Source: Acinetobacter sp. S54 | GTDB lineage: Bacteria; Pseudomonadota; Gammaproteobacteria; Pseudomonadales; Moraxellaceae | Direction of reading: 5' to 3' | DNA: 64,000 bases | Assembly: GCF_016624945.1 (NCBI RefSeq) | Contig: NZ_JACVUI010000002.1 | Location: forward strand, 496,001-560,000 | Shown here: positions 18,172-26,795 of the stretch, piece by piece | Numbering within the stretch: position 1 is the stretch's first letter | Layout of the letters: each line of letters starts with the position of its first letter | Program-made: the position numbers and the translations under genes | The notes under the pieces: model-generated | Database searches by the model: none | What the model saw: the letters and a program-made list of their open reading frames with translations, nothing else | Told to the model about the DNA's origin: nothing

Positions 18172-19092
18172 ATGGAAATTGATGAAGAATTAACTTTAAA
18201 AAAAATTCAGATTTTTTTAGCTTTTATGCGAAATGGAAATCTGTCCAAAACTGCTGGAGAAATGCAAATCAGTAATGTCAGTGTTCATAAAGCATTGCAT
18301 TCACTGGAAAGTGCGCTAAGGTGCCCTTTATTCAAACATGAAGGTAGAAATCTGATTCCCCTCAAAAGTGCTTATGTTCTACAGGAACATGCGCATAAAC
18401 TTGTACAGGATATTGTGACAACTGTGAATAAAACCCGTGAGGCCGCAGGTTTTGCGGCTAAGGTGCTCAATTTGGGTTCTCTATATTCACTTACAGTGAA
18501 TACTCTTCCAAATGTGATCAGTCGATTAAAACTAAGACGTGGGGAACTCGATATTCAGTTGCTGCTTAGTTCCAATTTAGATCTTGTCAAAAAATTGAAG
18601 TCTACCGAATTAGATGCGATTATTGTAGCGTTAAATGAAACCACTCAAGATTCAGACTTTGAGAGTCTACCCATGTTTCAAGATAGCATTTATCTTGCAG
18701 TCAACACACACTCACCAATCGCGAAACTGCATGAAGTTGATTTAAGTATACTTAAAGATGAAACCTTTTTAACACTATCTAAAGGTTTTGCAACGCGTAA
18801 TGATAGTGATATTGTTTTCGAGAAAGCTGGAATCGATCCCAAAGTGTTTTTACAAGTAAGTGATATTTTCACTTTGATTAGTATGGTCAGTACAGGAGTA
18901 GGATTAGCATTGCTACCAGGACGTATTTCGAGTATTTATGAAAGCTCTGTCAAATTAATACCGTTACAAAAGCCTTATCAAATTAAGCAGGAAATTGGGC
19001 TGGTTTTTTTAAAAAGTAAGGAAAGAGATCCTAATTTATTGGCATTGATTGCGGAGTGCAGAATGTTTGCCAAGGAGTATCTTGAAATGTAG
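18172..19092 (+). CDS. mdcR: LysR-family regulator of malonate utilisation
   Basis: A 306-residue LysR-type regulator. The N-terminal winged helix-turn-helix covers about residues 8-67 (NLSKTAGEMQISNVSVHKAL), and the effector-binding domain covers about 95-300. It lies at the 3' end of the mdc-mad operon and converges on it, so assignment as MdcR rests mainly on position. MdcR activates mdc genes with malonate in Klebsiella and Pseudomonas. The best candidate operator is the palindrome at 26541-26557, in front of mdcA. Confidence 0.82.
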   Translation: MEIDEELTLKKIQIFLAFMRNGNLSKTAGEMQISNVSVHKALHSLESALRCPLFKHEGRNLIPLKSAYVLQEHAHKLVQDIVTTVNKTREAAGFAAKVLNLGSLYSLTVNTLPNVISRLKLRRGELDIQLLLSSNLDLVKKLKSTELDAIIVALNETTQDSDFESLPMFQDSIYLAVNTHSPIAKLHEVDLSILKDETFLTLSKGFATRNDSDIVFEKAGIDPKVFLQVSDIFTLISMVSTGVGLALLPGRISSIYESSVKLIPLQKPYQIKQEIGLVFLKSKERDPNLLALIAECRMFAKEYLEM

Positions 19093-19145
19093 ATTTGGGG
19101 CAACGGATTTTATCTGTTACCCACAAGTATCTTAATAATTAAAAC

Positions 19146-19907
19146 TTATCCGAAAATGGCATTGACCGTAAGAAAAAATACGGAGGGTCCTAACAAACAT
19201 CCTAATCCAGTATAAAAAGTAGCAACCAAAGCGCCATATGGAACCAGTCGCACATCTGTACCAGCCAATCCCGCAGCAGTACCACTTGTGGTACCAGCCA
19301 AACCGCCAAAAACCATAGCGGATCTAGGACTCTTCAAATACATAAACTTAGCTAAAAGAGGAGTGCCAATCATAAAAAATACAGATTTAATCAAACCGAT
19401 TGCAATTGATAATGCAATTACATCTGAACTCGCCCCAATTGCTGTTCCAGTAATTGGACCAACAATATAAGTCATTGCTCCTGCACCAATAGTTGTCATT
19501 GAAATAGGATCTTTATAACCAAGACACCATGCAACCACCACGCCAATTACAAAAGGTACAATGCAACCTAATAACAATGCAACTAATCCAATTTTCCCTG
19601 CCTTTTTTACTTCTTTAACATCCACTTCAAACGCCGTAGAAGCAATTGCTAAATCTCGAATCATTGCGCCGCCCAACAGCGCAAATCCTGAAAAAATGGC
19701 AATATCAGAGATTCCTTTCGTACCGTGTGTATAAACTCCAGCAAAATAGGCAACAACTAATCCTAATGTAATTGCGATTGCTGAGCTTTGTAATTTACCT
19801 TTCGTTAAATATTTAGATAGTAAATGTGAAACAAACATCATCAGTCCCGTAACAGCAAGTGCTGTTACAAGTGCATTTTTACTTAGTACAAGAAACAAAT
19901 TATCCAT
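19146..19907 (-). CDS. madM: malonate transporter subunit MadM
   Basis: A 253-residue inner-membrane protein with about eight or nine hydrophobic segments and glycine-rich loops (GAMTYIVGPITGTAIG, GLAGTTSGTAAGLAGTDVR). It matches MadM, the larger subunit of the two-protein, sodium-dependent malonate:sodium symporter. It is the last gene of the operon, 30 bases after madL. Confidence 0.9.
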   Translation of the reverse strand: MDNLFLVLSKNALVTALAVTGLMMFVSHLLSKYLTKGKLQSSAIAITLGLVVAYFAGVYTHGTKGISDIAIFSGFALLGGAMIRDLAIASTAFEVDVKEVKKAGKIGLVALLLGCIVPFVIGVVVAWCLGYKDPISMTTIGAGAMTYIVGPITGTAIGASSDVIALSIAIGLIKSVFFMIGTPLLAKFMYLKSPRSAMVFGGLAGTTSGTAAGLAGTDVRLVPYGALVATFYTGLGCLLGPSVFFLTVNAIFG

Positions 19908-19937
19908 TTTTAAATCTCCATATATTATTGTAATGTC

Positions 19938-20339
19938 TTATGCAGTTTTCTCTGGTGTTTCTAAAGACCATTGATATGTTTCATAATCACCGCTTAAACG
20001 ATTTAAGTATCGGATCACAAGAACAGTTCCAACAAGTGAAGCCACAGATACAATAATGCCTAGGACTCCGCCTGAAAGCGCGGCAACGACATTTTGGCCA
20101 GCAGACATCGCAACTACAATTGGAATATACATGCCTGACCAATATAAAATTCCAAATTGGGTGACTTGAGGAAGATAACCTTTTTTTGCTAATAATTCTT
20201 TAGATAAAATTAGCAAAATCATTGAGATAGCTACTCCACCTACATTTGCTTTAACGCCTAAAAACATTCCAAGTGTATTACCCAAGTAATCACCTAATAA
20301 ATGACAAATCGCTAAAATTGCTGTTCCATAGATAATCAT
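19938..20339 (-). CDS. madL: malonate transporter subunit MadL
   Basis: A 133-residue membrane protein with four hydrophobic segments. Its N-terminal part (AICHLLGDYLGNTLG) and GGVAISMILLILSKELL segment fit MadL, the small partner of MadM. It lies 49 bases after mdcH and 30 before madM in the same operon. Both subunits are needed for malonate uptake. Confidence 0.9.
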   Translation of the reverse strand: MIIYGTAILAICHLLGDYLGNTLGMFLGVKANVGGVAISMILLILSKELLAKKGYLPQVTQFGILYWSGMYIPIVVAMSAGQNVVAALSGGVLGIIVSVASLVGTVLVIRYLNRLSGDYETYQWSLETPEKTA

Positions 20340-20388
20340 TGTAAATTTCCTCTATCCTTTGAGTGTCATGATTCTTTCTGATATTGAT

Positions 20389-21315
20389 CTATACAAAATT
20401 CTCTTGCTTTTGCATTGCAATAATCAGACTTTCAAGTTGTGTATTCTGAAACGATAAAAGCGTTCCTTCTTTAAATACTTTTCTCGCTAAACCTGTGAGT
20501 ATTGTTCCTGGGAAAGCCTCTATCTGTAAACGGACACCTCGTTCCCAAGCTGCCTGAACCATATTGTGCCAGTCAACCACCCGACTCATATTGAACGCCA
20601 AATCATCCACAATCTGCGTATCTGTTTTGAGTAAGCGTGCGGATGTGCCACTTAAATATTGAATCGTTGGTTGTTTAGTTGGTATTCCCTCCATAAAGCA
20701 AGCGAGTTGCTGTGCTTGCTTTTCTAGCAATACACAATGTGATGGCACACTGATCTCAATCTTCTTAGCAGTTGCTCCAGCTTCATGAGCAGTCGCTACT
20801 AACTTTTGCATGGCCTGTACCGAGCCAGAAATAACCACTTGATTTTCAGCATTCAGATTTGCAATAAATACATTGGTATGCTCATCAATCTGGGTAATCC
20901 ACTGCTCCACCTGTGTTCGATCAGTTCCTAAAATCGCAGTCATACCATAGCCACTTGGGTATGCTTCCTGCATAAGTTGACCGCGTTTTGCCACTAAACG
21001 TAAACCATCTTCAAAGCTCATTACATTTGCTACAGTTGCTGCTGCCCAAGCACCTATAGATAAACCCGCAACAATTTTTGGTTTTAATCCATGTGCTTGT
21101 AATAATGCAGAACTAATTACACCAGCCAAATACAGGCACAACTGAACTGAATAAGTTGACTTCAACATCTCAGCCTGATCCAGTAACATCACATCTGTTT
21201 TTAAAATATCAGAAGCATGTTCAAGATATTGCTTGACCAAGTGATGCTTAGGAAATTCATGCAACATATTGATCCTTTGCGCACCTTGTCCTGGATATAC
21301 CCATATCGAGCTCAT
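20389..21315 (-). CDS. mdcH: malonyl-CoA:ACP transacylase of malonate decarboxylase (epsilon subunit)
   Basis: This 308-residue FabD-like acyltransferase has the nucleophile elbow GLSIG (about residues 83-87) and the downstream His in VPSHCVLL. The N-terminal block VYPGQGAQ is typical. MdcH loads malonate onto the phosphoribosyl-dephospho-CoA arm of MdcC to start the catalytic cycle. It starts 12 bases after mdcG. Confidence 0.92.
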   Translation of the reverse strand: MSSIWVYPGQGAQRINMLHEFPKHHLVKQYLEHASDILKTDVMLLDQAEMLKSTYSVQLCLYLAGVISSALLQAHGLKPKIVAGLSIGAWAAATVANVMSFEDGLRLVAKRGQLMQEAYPSGYGMTAILGTDRTQVEQWITQIDEHTNVFIANLNAENQVVISGSVQAMQKLVATAHEAGATAKKIEISVPSHCVLLEKQAQQLACFMEGIPTKQPTIQYLSGTSARLLKTDTQIVDDLAFNMSRVVDWHNMVQAAWERGVRLQIEAFPGTILTGLARKVFKEGTLLSFQNTQLESLIIAMQKQENFV

Positions 21316-21327
21316 ATCACGCCTCCT

Positions 21328-21933
21328 TTAACACCACGGATTTTCAACCAAAACGGCATTATCATTGCGTTTTAGGAGAACTTTGCCTGTTGTGGTAGCC
21401 CATTCTTTGAGTGCAACTCCTCCAGCAGGTGTTTGCAGCTGTATATCAAGCTTCATCTCCAATGAATCAAGTCGTAGCAAAATGTCTTGGGCATCGGTTT
21501 TTGACATGGCTTTTCTAACGCGAATCAATAGGTCAATATCACTATTTTCTGTAACAGTTCTCAATCCTGTTGCCAATTCAAAACCCACACTACCCGTATA
21601 TCCCCAAGGCAAATTTAGACTTTGCATAAGCGGATAAATATTTGCTAATTTCGCTCGAAGATGCGGAAATACATTCAAATCCCTTTCGATTAAACTTTCA
21701 GGCTTTACACACTTTTTAATCATGGCAACAGGCATTTGTAGCGCAAAACGTTGATTACGTTGTTTACCACGTATGCCGACAGGGATCATATTGTTCCAAG
21801 ATTCAGCCCTTCTTACGACAACGGGACTATAATCATTTACAGTATCAATCACCCATTGAGGTGCATCATCAGATAATATTTCCGATGTCATGCCCCACAG
21901 CAAATCATGTGGCTGCAAAGAAATCATAGCCAT
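21328..21933 (-). CDS. mdcG: phosphoribosyl-dephospho-CoA transferase for MdcC
   Basis: This 201-residue enzyme attaches 2'-(5''-phosphoribosyl)-3'-dephospho-CoA to the acyl carrier MdcC. It has the nucleotidyltransferase pattern GSVGFELATG followed by NSDIDLLIR (about 115-140). Two starts are possible: ATG 21933, or ATG 21927, which forms a 4-base ATGA overlap with the stop of mdcE. Confidence 0.92.
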   Translation of the reverse strand: MAMISLQPHDLLWGMTSEILSDDAPQWVIDTVNDYSPVVVRRAESWNNMIPVGIRGKQRNQRFALQMPVAMIKKCVKPESLIERDLNVFPHLRAKLANIYPLMQSLNLPWGYTGSVGFELATGLRTVTENSDIDLLIRVRKAMSKTDAQDILLRLDSLEMKLDIQLQTPAGGVALKEWATTTGKVLLKRNDNAVLVENPWC

Positions 21934-22751
21934 TGCTCATGTAAAAGTTCACGAACATGTCGAGATGCGCTACGATTTTCTGCACTCAAACGATGCTTAA
22001 GATCATGTTTACCTTGTTGACGAATATCTTCAAAAGTGTGAATCAATACCTGCTGGATATAATCAATATCTAAAGCTGTAGGATCATCTGGATCACTTAC
22101 TTCAAGCAAATCTGTCAACAATCCTAATGAGTTATAGCTTTCAATGTCATACGCCATTGGTGGAATACTGGCTGCTAATTTTTCAAGTTCATCAATTGTT
22201 CTTAACGTTACGCGTGCCGCAGATTCCTTACCCATAGCATGTACCATCACGCTCTGATCTTTTAATGCAAGAACACGATTCGCCTGATAACCATGAGCCA
22301 AAAATGCACCAGACATTGCTTTGCCGACCAGTAAACTCACGATGGGATGTCCCGCAAGTCTGGCACGTACATAACTATCCACAGCACCAGCTAAAGCCTG
22401 ATGAATGCCTAGCAGTTCTTCACGACGTCCATAGGCCTGACTAGGTACATCCACAATACAAAGAATGCCACGCTTTTTTACAAGGTTTTGATCTGCCTGA
22501 ATCACCTTATCTACAGCCTGAGCAAGTGACCACCCTTCCAACAAACCTACTTCCCCTCTATTTGCACGTGGGAAATGATTATGATGATCCTCAATAACAC
22601 AAAATATGCTTAATGGTTCCGCCTGCAATTGCCCAGTAGCAATAAGCAAAGAGTCTATACCACTATCAACTGCTTCAAAATTTTGGGTCAAGGCATGAAA
22701 CCAGTGTTTGCCTCTTATCGAATTTTTAAGGTTATTTACGTCCATATTCAC
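21924..22751 (-). CDS. mdcE: malonate decarboxylase gamma subunit
   Basis: This 275-residue carboxyltransferase-fold subunit pairs with MdcD to decarboxylate malonyl-S-MdcC. The segment GHPIVSLLVGKAMSGAFLAHGYQANRV (quoted in parts: GHPIVSLLVG and GAFLAHGYQANRV) is characteristic. The GTG at 22751 overlaps the mdcD stop by 4 bases (GTGA), typical of translational coupling. The ATG two codons later is the alternative start. Confidence 0.92.
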   Translation of the reverse strand: MNMDVNNLKNSIRGKHWFHALTQNFEAVDSGIDSLLIATGQLQAEPLSIFCVIEDHHNHFPRANRGEVGLLEGWSLAQAVDKVIQADQNLVKKRGILCIVDVPSQAYGRREELLGIHQALAGAVDSYVRARLAGHPIVSLLVGKAMSGAFLAHGYQANRVLALKDQSVMVHAMGKESAARVTLRTIDELEKLAASIPPMAYDIESYNSLGLLTDLLEVSDPDDPTALDIDYIQQVLIHTFEDIRQQGKHDLKHRLSAENRSASRHVRELLHEQWL

Positions 22752-23599
22752 GACTGATCTCCTTGATACAATGCTCGAACCTCAACCGGTAAAATTTGCT
22801 GTGTGGTGTCAACCTGAGCCAATTTGGATAAATAAAATTCGGCCTGAGTACTACGCTGAATCGGAGGGAGCCCTAGATGGATGTATTCAGTTACCCGCCC
22901 TCTAATTTGATCACGGTCATCCTCGACATAAGCATCAATCAAACTACTAGCAAAGCGCTGTTCACCACCGGTAATACTCCAGATAAATGGACGATCTTTG
23001 GCATTATATTCTTCAATACCTGCCTCTTGCTCAATCACTTGCGGCCCATTCAAACCTAAACGGCCTTCCTGCGTCATAATCAGATAACTACATAATCCTG
23101 CCGCAATTGACATGCCTCCGAAGCACCCAACACTCCCTGCAATCAAACCAATTACAGGCTGATACTGTCTTAACTCAACAATTGCAGAATGAATTTCCGC
23201 AATTGCAGCTAATCCCAAATTAGCTTCCTGTAAACGCACTCCACCAGTTTCTAGTAATAAAACAGCTTTGGTGGGAATATTATTAAGGTTATCTTTAATC
23301 GCCAGCTCAAGTGCACCAGCGATTTTGGCACCACCGACCTCTCCTAAACTTCCGCCCTGAAAAACACCTTCAATTGAAATAACCACCACAGGCTGTTGTT
23401 CGATCAGCCCTTTCATCACCACTACACCGTCATCGGCCTGTGGCACAATATTTTGTTTTGGTAGCCAAGGTGACATTACTTGGGCAAAAGGATCTAGCAG
23501 TTCTTTAAAACTACCTTGATCTAACAAAGATCTAGCACGTTCACGTGCATCAAGTTCAATAAAGCTCTGCTTATTAAGTAAATAATCAATATCAGCCAT
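22748..23599 (-). CDS. mdcD: malonate decarboxylase beta subunit
   Basis: A 283-residue acetyl-CoA-carboxylase-like subunit that carries out decarboxylation with MdcE. I choose ATG 23599 (MADIDYLL) because GAGGAAG sits just upstream; the frame extends five codons further to a TTG. The crotonase-like core with GGVRLQEANLG (about 120) and GSVGCFGGMSIAAG (about 150) is clear. It overlaps the end of mdcC by 8 bases. Confidence 0.93.
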   Translation of the reverse strand: MADIDYLLNKQSFIELDARERARSLLDQGSFKELLDPFAQVMSPWLPKQNIVPQADDGVVVMKGLIEQQPVVVISIEGVFQGGSLGEVGGAKIAGALELAIKDNLNNIPTKAVLLLETGGVRLQEANLGLAAIAEIHSAIVELRQYQPVIGLIAGSVGCFGGMSIAAGLCSYLIMTQEGRLGLNGPQVIEQEAGIEEYNAKDRPFIWSITGGEQRFASSLIDAYVEDDRDQIRGRVTEYIHLGLPPIQRSTQAEFYLSKLAQVDTTQQILPVEVRALYQGDQS

Positions 23600-23891
23600 G
23601 TTGTACTTCCTCAAATGCTTGCTCTAGTCGTAATCGAACAACACCAGGGGTTGCACCAAAATCATGAATATCAATATGAACTGCGGGGACATTTTGTTCT
23701 AAAAAAATACGCTCAAACAAATTTTTCCAACGCTGCTCACTACCATCCACAGACGTCATTACCTGAATGGTCGTTTTTCCTGATATACCTGGTTGCATCA
23801 AAATCTCTAAATCACCCGATCCGACACAACCGACACGAGTCATTTTTAGAGGCGGTCGATTTGCCATAAATTCAAAATTTAATATTTCCAT
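23592..23891 (-). CDS. mdcC: malonate decarboxylase acyl carrier protein (delta subunit)
   Basis: A 99-residue acyl carrier subunit. The conserved Ser that receives the phosphoribosyl-dephospho-CoA group lies in VGSGDLE (about residues 24-28). It overlaps both neighbours: 13 bases with mdcB and 8 with mdcD. Confidence 0.93.
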   Translation of the reverse strand: MEILNFEFMANRPPLKMTRVGCVGSGDLEILMQPGISGKTTIQVMTSVDGSEQRWKNLFERIFLEQNVPAVHIDIHDFGATPGVVRLRLEQAFEEVQHG

Positions 23892-24778
23892 TGATATCTT
23901 CCCTGTAATTCCTTGACGTTATATTGTTCAGCCTGATCCAGGAACAGCAGTGTCGCGAGTAAATCTGCGGCACCTCCAGCTGATGCTCGCATGGCGAGTA
24001 AGCGTTGTTCCAACTGTTCAAATCGTTGCTGCCCTTGATGTGTTGAACATCCTCCTAGGTCAAGTACCTCCTGAGCACCACGCTGCATTTCGTAAAGTCC
24101 ATCAAGTCCTGCCCGATGAATCACACACGTATCCGTTAGTTGTGTCATCATCGCAAGTAATGCATTCAAATTAGCTTGGGTGTCTGTCATTCTTAAATTA
24201 CGGCTACGCACTAATTGAGGTAATCCAAATTTCAAAATAACTGGAAATCCTTGCTGTGCTTGCTCCTTAGCACCACTTACACCAAATTTCTGATGTGCCA
24301 GTTGTCCATGGCTCAATGTCTGCTTTGGAATAAAACGATCTTCAATCGAAGCAATTTCACCCGCTAAAGTGCATACTCTCTGTATAAAATGTGATTCATC
24401 ATTGCCTATATTTAAAGCCGCTGCTGTTACCACTAGCCCTATAGACCAGATTGCTCCACGATGAGTGTTCACGCCTTGCGTAACTTGCAACATACGCTTT
24501 TCACCATGTCGGCCAAGTTGTCCAATATCTTCTCGAAGTGCCTGACAGACTTCGCCATGTAATTCCGCTGCTTCTGCCATCGCTTTAAACATAGAAAATA
24601 GGCTGTGTGCAGATTGCTCCATCAACTCAAGGTTTAAATCATCATGAGCACCACTTCCACGACGATCAACCAATGCTGGCTTGGGTGTCAAATTCACTTC
24701 ATCTAACAAGGCCTGAACTGCAAGATCAGCCAACTGTTCAGCCGTAGCAAAACGGGACTTTTTAAAAATCGCATTCAT
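23879..24778 (-). CDS. mdcB: triphosphoribosyl-dephospho-CoA synthase
   Basis: This CitG-family enzyme makes the prosthetic-group precursor for MdcC from dephospho-CoA and ATP. The natural start is ATG 24778 (MNAIFKKS, 299 residues), which shares one base with the mdcA stop (TAATG); the open frame runs 16 codons further inside mdcA. Conserved pieces include LVDRRGSGAHDDLN (about 45-60) and GVNTHRGAIWSIG (about 115). Confidence 0.92.
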   Translation of the reverse strand: MNAIFKKSRFATAEQLADLAVQALLDEVNLTPKPALVDRRGSGAHDDLNLELMEQSAHSLFSMFKAMAEAAELHGEVCQALREDIGQLGRHGEKRMLQVTQGVNTHRGAIWSIGLVVTAAALNIGNDESHFIQRVCTLAGEIASIEDRFIPKQTLSHGQLAHQKFGVSGAKEQAQQGFPVILKFGLPQLVRSRNLRMTDTQANLNALLAMMTQLTDTCVIHRAGLDGLYEMQRGAQEVLDLGGCSTHQGQQRFEQLEQRLLAMRASAGGAADLLATLLFLDQAEQYNVKELQGRYQWKY

Positions 24779-26457
24779 TACCAGCTCCGAAATTTGGCTG
24801 GTGGCTGATACAGTCCATCTGACCATGTCACTAGATCTGCAATATTTTTTGCAGCCAAAAGCTCACGCGTTGCATCCGTACGTCGAATTCCCAAGTCTTC
24901 AGGAAATACCACCAGCCCTTCCTGACGCAATTTTTGTGTCTTCTTCGGATCATGATTGAGCCCAATAGCAGTTACACCCGCAACGGCAGCAATCATATCT
25001 CGACGTTCATCCAAGCTTCTGGCTTTATATAGATAGGCAATGCCTTCTTCTGTAAGAAGGTGGGTCACATCATCGCCATAAATCATAATGGGTGCTAAAT
25101 CCATTCCTGCTTTTTTGGCCACATCCACTGCATCTAAAGTTTTAACGAATGTTGGTTTTCCGCCTTCTTGATAGGTTTCAACCATTTGTACAACCAGTTT
25201 CTTACCCCGCGCGAGATAAGTATCAGTTTCAGTATTTCCAGCAATCCGCATATCCATCCACGCTGGTGTAGCATGACGGCGACCTCGTGGATCGTGCCCC
25301 ATATTGGGCGCACCGCCAAACCCCGCCAGACGTCCCTTAGTGACTGTAGAGGAATGCCCATCACCATCTACCTGTAGGGTGGCACCAATAAATAAATCAA
25401 CCGCATATTGACCGGCGAGTTGGCACATCATTCGATTCGAACGTAAAGATCCATCTCTGCCCGTGAAAAACACATCGGGACGCGCAGCTACATATTTTTC
25501 CATTCCCAATTCAGTGCCAAAGCAATGCACACTTTCAACCCAGCCTGTTTCAATCGCAGGGATTAAAGTAGGATGCGGGTTTAGTGTCCAGTTTCGACAA
25601 ATTTTCCCTTTTAAACCCAAGGATTCCCCATAAGTAGGTAAAATAAGTTCGATCGCTGCCGTATTAAAACCGATACCGTGATTGAGTGATTGCACCTGAT
25701 GCTTTTCATAAATACCGCGAATCGCCATCATCGCCATGAGCACATGAACAGGCTTGATATGTTTTGGATCACGGGTAAATAAAGGTTCGATATAAAAAGG
25801 TTTATCAGCAACCACAACGAAATCCACCCACGAAGCAGGGATATCGACACGCGGTAAATCTTTAACATCATCAACCAGTTCATTTACCTGAACAATCACA
25901 ATACCATCGCTAAATGCAGCCGGTTCAATGAGTGCAGGTGAGTCTTCTGTACTTGGACCTGTATAGATATTGCCTTGACGATCTGCCATAAAACCAGCAG
26001 ACAGCACGACATTCGGAATAAGATCAACCAACAAACGAGAATATAATTCGATATACGTATGGATTGCTCCAATCTCCAGCAAACCATCTTCAAGTAATTG
26101 GCTGATCCGTAAACTCTGTGTGCCAGCAAATGAGAAATCTAGTTTTCGTGCGATACCATTTTCGAATAAATCCAAATGTTCAGGTCGACCAACACTTGGC
26201 ATAATCATATGCAAATCATGCAAAATCTCTGAGTTAGCTTGAGCAAGTGAGCGCGATAAAAAATCTGCTTGTTTTTGATTATTGCCCTCTAAAACGACTC
26301 GATCTCCCGGAGCAATTAGGACTTCCAAAACCTTAATGATGTCCTGAGTCGGGATAACAGCACCATTTGTATATTTCTGAGCCATTTCTAGTTTAAGCTG
26401 TTTACTATGCCGACGAGTTGTCCATAATCGCTCTTTATGTTGAACAGAACCTTCCAT
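24778..26457 (-). CDS. mdcA: malonate decarboxylase alpha subunit (acetyl-S-ACP:malonate ACP transferase)
   Basis: A 559-residue CoA-transferase-like subunit and the first gene of the operon. MdcA exchanges acetyl for malonyl on MdcC, releasing acetate. Hallmark blocks include YTNGAVIPTQDIIKVLE (about 28-45) and GRDGSLRSNRMMCQLAGQY (about 330). The ribosome site AAGGAA precedes ATG 26457. With 18 Met and 3 Cys it has ordinary sulfur content, unlike the operon to its left. Confidence 0.95.
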   Translation of the reverse strand: MEGSVQHKERLWTTRRHSKQLKLEMAQKYTNGAVIPTQDIIKVLEVLIAPGDRVVLEGNNQKQADFLSRSLAQANSEILHDLHMIMPSVGRPEHLDLFENGIARKLDFSFAGTQSLRISQLLEDGLLEIGAIHTYIELYSRLLVDLIPNVVLSAGFMADRQGNIYTGPSTEDSPALIEPAAFSDGIVIVQVNELVDDVKDLPRVDIPASWVDFVVVADKPFYIEPLFTRDPKHIKPVHVLMAMMAIRGIYEKHQVQSLNHGIGFNTAAIELILPTYGESLGLKGKICRNWTLNPHPTLIPAIETGWVESVHCFGTELGMEKYVAARPDVFFTGRDGSLRSNRMMCQLAGQYAVDLFIGATLQVDGDGHSSTVTKGRLAGFGGAPNMGHDPRGRRHATPAWMDMRIAGNTETDTYLARGKKLVVQMVETYQEGGKPTFVKTLDAVDVAKKAGMDLAPIMIYGDDVTHLLTEEGIAYLYKARSLDERRDMIAAVAGVTAIGLNHDPKKTQKLRQEGLVVFPEDLGIRRTDATRELLAAKNIADLVTWSDGLYQPPAKFRSW

Positions 26458-26540
26458 GTACTTTTCCTTGGTTATGTCTTGATCCGTTCCTTATCAAAAA
26501 CCTTTTTAGTATTCGGATCAATCAACCAAAATGCACATTC

Positions 26541-26557
26541 ATTAACTTGTAGTTAAT
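26541..26557. promoter_or_regulatory. LysR-type operator candidate upstream of mdcA
   Basis: A perfect palindrome, ATTAAC-TTGTA-GTTAAT, contains the T-N11-A core used by LysR regulators. It lies 84 bases upstream of the mdcA start, where an activator site is expected, and is the best MdcR box I can see. Confidence 0.55.
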
Positions 26558-26630
26558 AATGGAATCGTTATTTATTTTATTATCAAATACTGAAAACAGC
26601 GAAATTCACTAAATCCTCTATATGATTCGT

Positions 26631-26720
26631 CTATTTTTTGCTACCAAGTCCCTCTAATCTAGCCTCTTCCCTAAGGTCAGGTTTATCGACACTATTAAAT
26701 TTCATCTTCTTATTTAAAGC
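26631..26720 (-). pseudogene. decayed C-terminal gene fragment (copy A)
   Basis: On the minus strand a short frame encodes KKMKFNSVDKPDLREEARLE and ends at TAG 26631. Upstream the reading continues only after a frameshift. A related tail is read at 63127-63243, with NFNNIDKSDIRKGAGLDG. These look like remnants of the same gene family. I do not recognise the parent protein. Confidence 0.4.
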
Positions 26721-26795
26721 GAAAAATATGTACACCAAAGCTCTGTATCAAACGTAAATTACGAGGAAGTATACGATCCTCCATCGCACACTTAT

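Noticed and set aside
19093..19145. Hairpin between mdcR and madM
   Set aside because: The stem GGGCAACGGAT/ATCTGTTACCC has mismatches and no T run; too weak to call a terminator.
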